This document shows, in pieces, positions 4,559 to 5,026 of a stretch of 5,026 nucleotides of DNA; the first letter of the stretch is position 1, and each line of letters starts with the position of its first letter. The translations under genes were made by a program, and so were the position numbers. The notes beneath the pieces are model-generated. The model saw nothing but the letters and a program-made list of their open reading frames with translations. It made no database searches and was not told the DNA's origin. This DNA comes from a bacterium (GTDB taxonomy: Bacteria; Fidelibacterota; Marinisomatia; Marinisomatales; Marinisomataceae): positions 1-5,026 of the forward strand of contig JALRJJ010000038.1 of assembly GCA_023255095.1 (NCBI GenBank). The letters run 5' to 3'.

Positions 4559-4871
4559 GAAATTGCTCCTTCACGAGTTGGCGCAGAATGGCGGTTTCCT
4601 TATCTGTTAAATTATCTTTTACTGATTTTGGATAAGCCACTAAGAAAAAGATCTGATCATCCTCGGTGACCCAATAATAAATCACCCGTATCCCACCACT
4701 TTTCCCTTTGTTACCTTGAGCACAACGTACTTTGCGAATACCACCGCCATTCTTGATTAGGTCACCTCTATCAGGCTGTACCAAAAGATCTTGCTGAAGT
4801 TGACGATATTCCTCATCAGATACAAGGTCTTTAATTTGCTTGGTAAAGATGCTGGTTTCAATAAATAACAT
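4551..4871 (-). CDS. higB: HigB/RelE-type toxin (mRNA interferase), 106 aa
   Basis: Toxin of the pair; RelE/HigB toxins cut mRNA on the ribosome and arrest growth unless neutralised. Visible are IETSIFTKQIKDLVSDEEY (4-22), the linker VQPDRGDLIKNGGGIRKVR (31-49), the basic turn GNKGKSGGIRVIYYW (53-67) and LVAYPKSVKDNLTDKE (77-92). These correspond to the helix pair, the central sheet and the conserved K/R-rich active surface of HigB-2-type toxins. I choose ATG 4871 (MLFIETS). A longer frame opens with TTG at 4889, but that start falls inside an inverted repeat that looks like the operator, while ATG 4871 has AAAGAG just upstream and gives the usual length of about 105-110. Both genes are intact, so the module probably works as a plasmid-stability cassette. 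Confidence 0.9.
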   Translation of the reverse strand: MLFIETSIFTKQIKDLVSDEEYRQLQQDLLVQPDRGDLIKNGGGIRKVRCAQGNKGKSGGIRVIYYWVTEDDQIFFLVAYPKSVKDNLTDKETAILRQLVKEQFHG

Positions 4872-4880
4872 GGACTCTTT

Positions 4881-4897
4881 ATACGTCAATGGCGTAT
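4881..4897. promoter_or_regulatory. Inverted repeat before the toxin gene, candidate antitoxin operator
   Basis: ATACG (4881-4885) and CGTAT (4893-4897) form a perfect 5-bp inverted repeat with a 7-base centre, 10 bases before the toxin ATG. HTH antitoxins usually bind such palindromes over their own promoter. A -10-like TAAAAT lies a few bases further upstream on the minus strand, but I find no good -35 partner. Confidence 0.4.
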
Positions 4898-4954
4898 TTG
4901 AATTTTAGCAGTTTCCATAACAAAAAACGAGAGCTGGTAGATCTCTGTTATTCA

Positions 4955-4993
4955 CCAATTAAAATGTCTATGCGATAAACCATTTAAAATGTC
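4955..4993. repeat. Two 14-bp direct repeats, 25-bp period, upstream of the toxin-antitoxin operon
   Basis: CCAATTAAAATGTC (4955-4968) and CCATTTAAAATGTC (4980-4993) differ at one base and start 25 bp apart. Just after them TCCTGT (4992-4997) and ACAGGA (5019-5024) form an inverted repeat at the window end. No gene is seen from 4898 to 5026. The role is unknown; two copies are too few to call iterons. Confidence 0.45.
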
Positions 4994-5026
4994 CTGTTTT
5001 TAACCACAAGAGTCAAGCACAGGATT

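Noticed and set aside
4921..4945. GAGAG...CTCT partial hairpin upstream of the toxin gene as a terminator
   Set aside because: The stem is only four to five bases and no T-run follows.
1..5026. CRISPR array, tRNA or rRNA gene, or complete insertion sequence
   Set aside because: No regularly spaced long repeats, no cloverleaf or rRNA-like sequence, and no transposase frame on either strand.

Overview
The window looks like a piece of an Acinetobacter plasmid built from XerC/XerD (pdif) modules. The evidence is an AT-rich backbone, three 28-bp sites of the Acinetobacter pdif type in alternating orientation, the macrolide-resistance pair msr(E)-mph(E), a RelE/HigB-type toxin-antitoxin pair, and a small serine recombinase. 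The species assignment rests on recognising these genes and sites, not on a search.

Layout, left to right. (1) A tautomerase-family gene (2-391, +) ends just before pdif site 1 (401-428, XerD arm left, XerC arm right) and an intrinsic terminator. (2) A ~0.8-kb module holds a serine recombinase (576-1187, +). It is preceded by a cluster of AATGATA/TATCATT motifs that could be its own res or operator site, and it is closed by pdif site 2 (1238-1265, opposite orientation). (3) A module of exactly 2950 bp between sites 2 and 3 carries mph(E) and msr(E) as a minus-strand operon (msr(E) first), behind a ~490-bp gene-free leader. (4) Pdif site 3 (4216-4243, same orientation as site 1) abuts a strong terminator. 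Beyond it lies a minus-strand toxin-antitoxin operon (toxin 4551-4871, antitoxin 4286-4558) with about 140 bp of upstream DNA running to the window end.

How the parts work together. Msr(E), an ABC-F protein, protects the ribosome, and Mph(E) phosphorylates macrolides. The toxin-antitoxin pair probably favours plasmid maintenance. Host XerC/XerD acting at pdif sites would shuffle, invert or excise the modules. Each pdif site has a hairpin terminator within about 15 bp, which would keep modules transcriptionally independent.

The most interesting signal is the msr(E) leader. Reading toward msr(E) it holds a 14-bp hairpin with an oligo-U tail (a textbook intrinsic terminator). A strong Shine-Dalgarno follows immediately, serving a seven-codon peptide (MLAFVFT). 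Two bases after that peptide's stop begins a hairpin that buries the msr(E) ribosome binding site. This is the architecture of drug-sensed translational attenuation, stacked on a possible transcriptional attenuator. The sequence shows the elements; their function is inferred.
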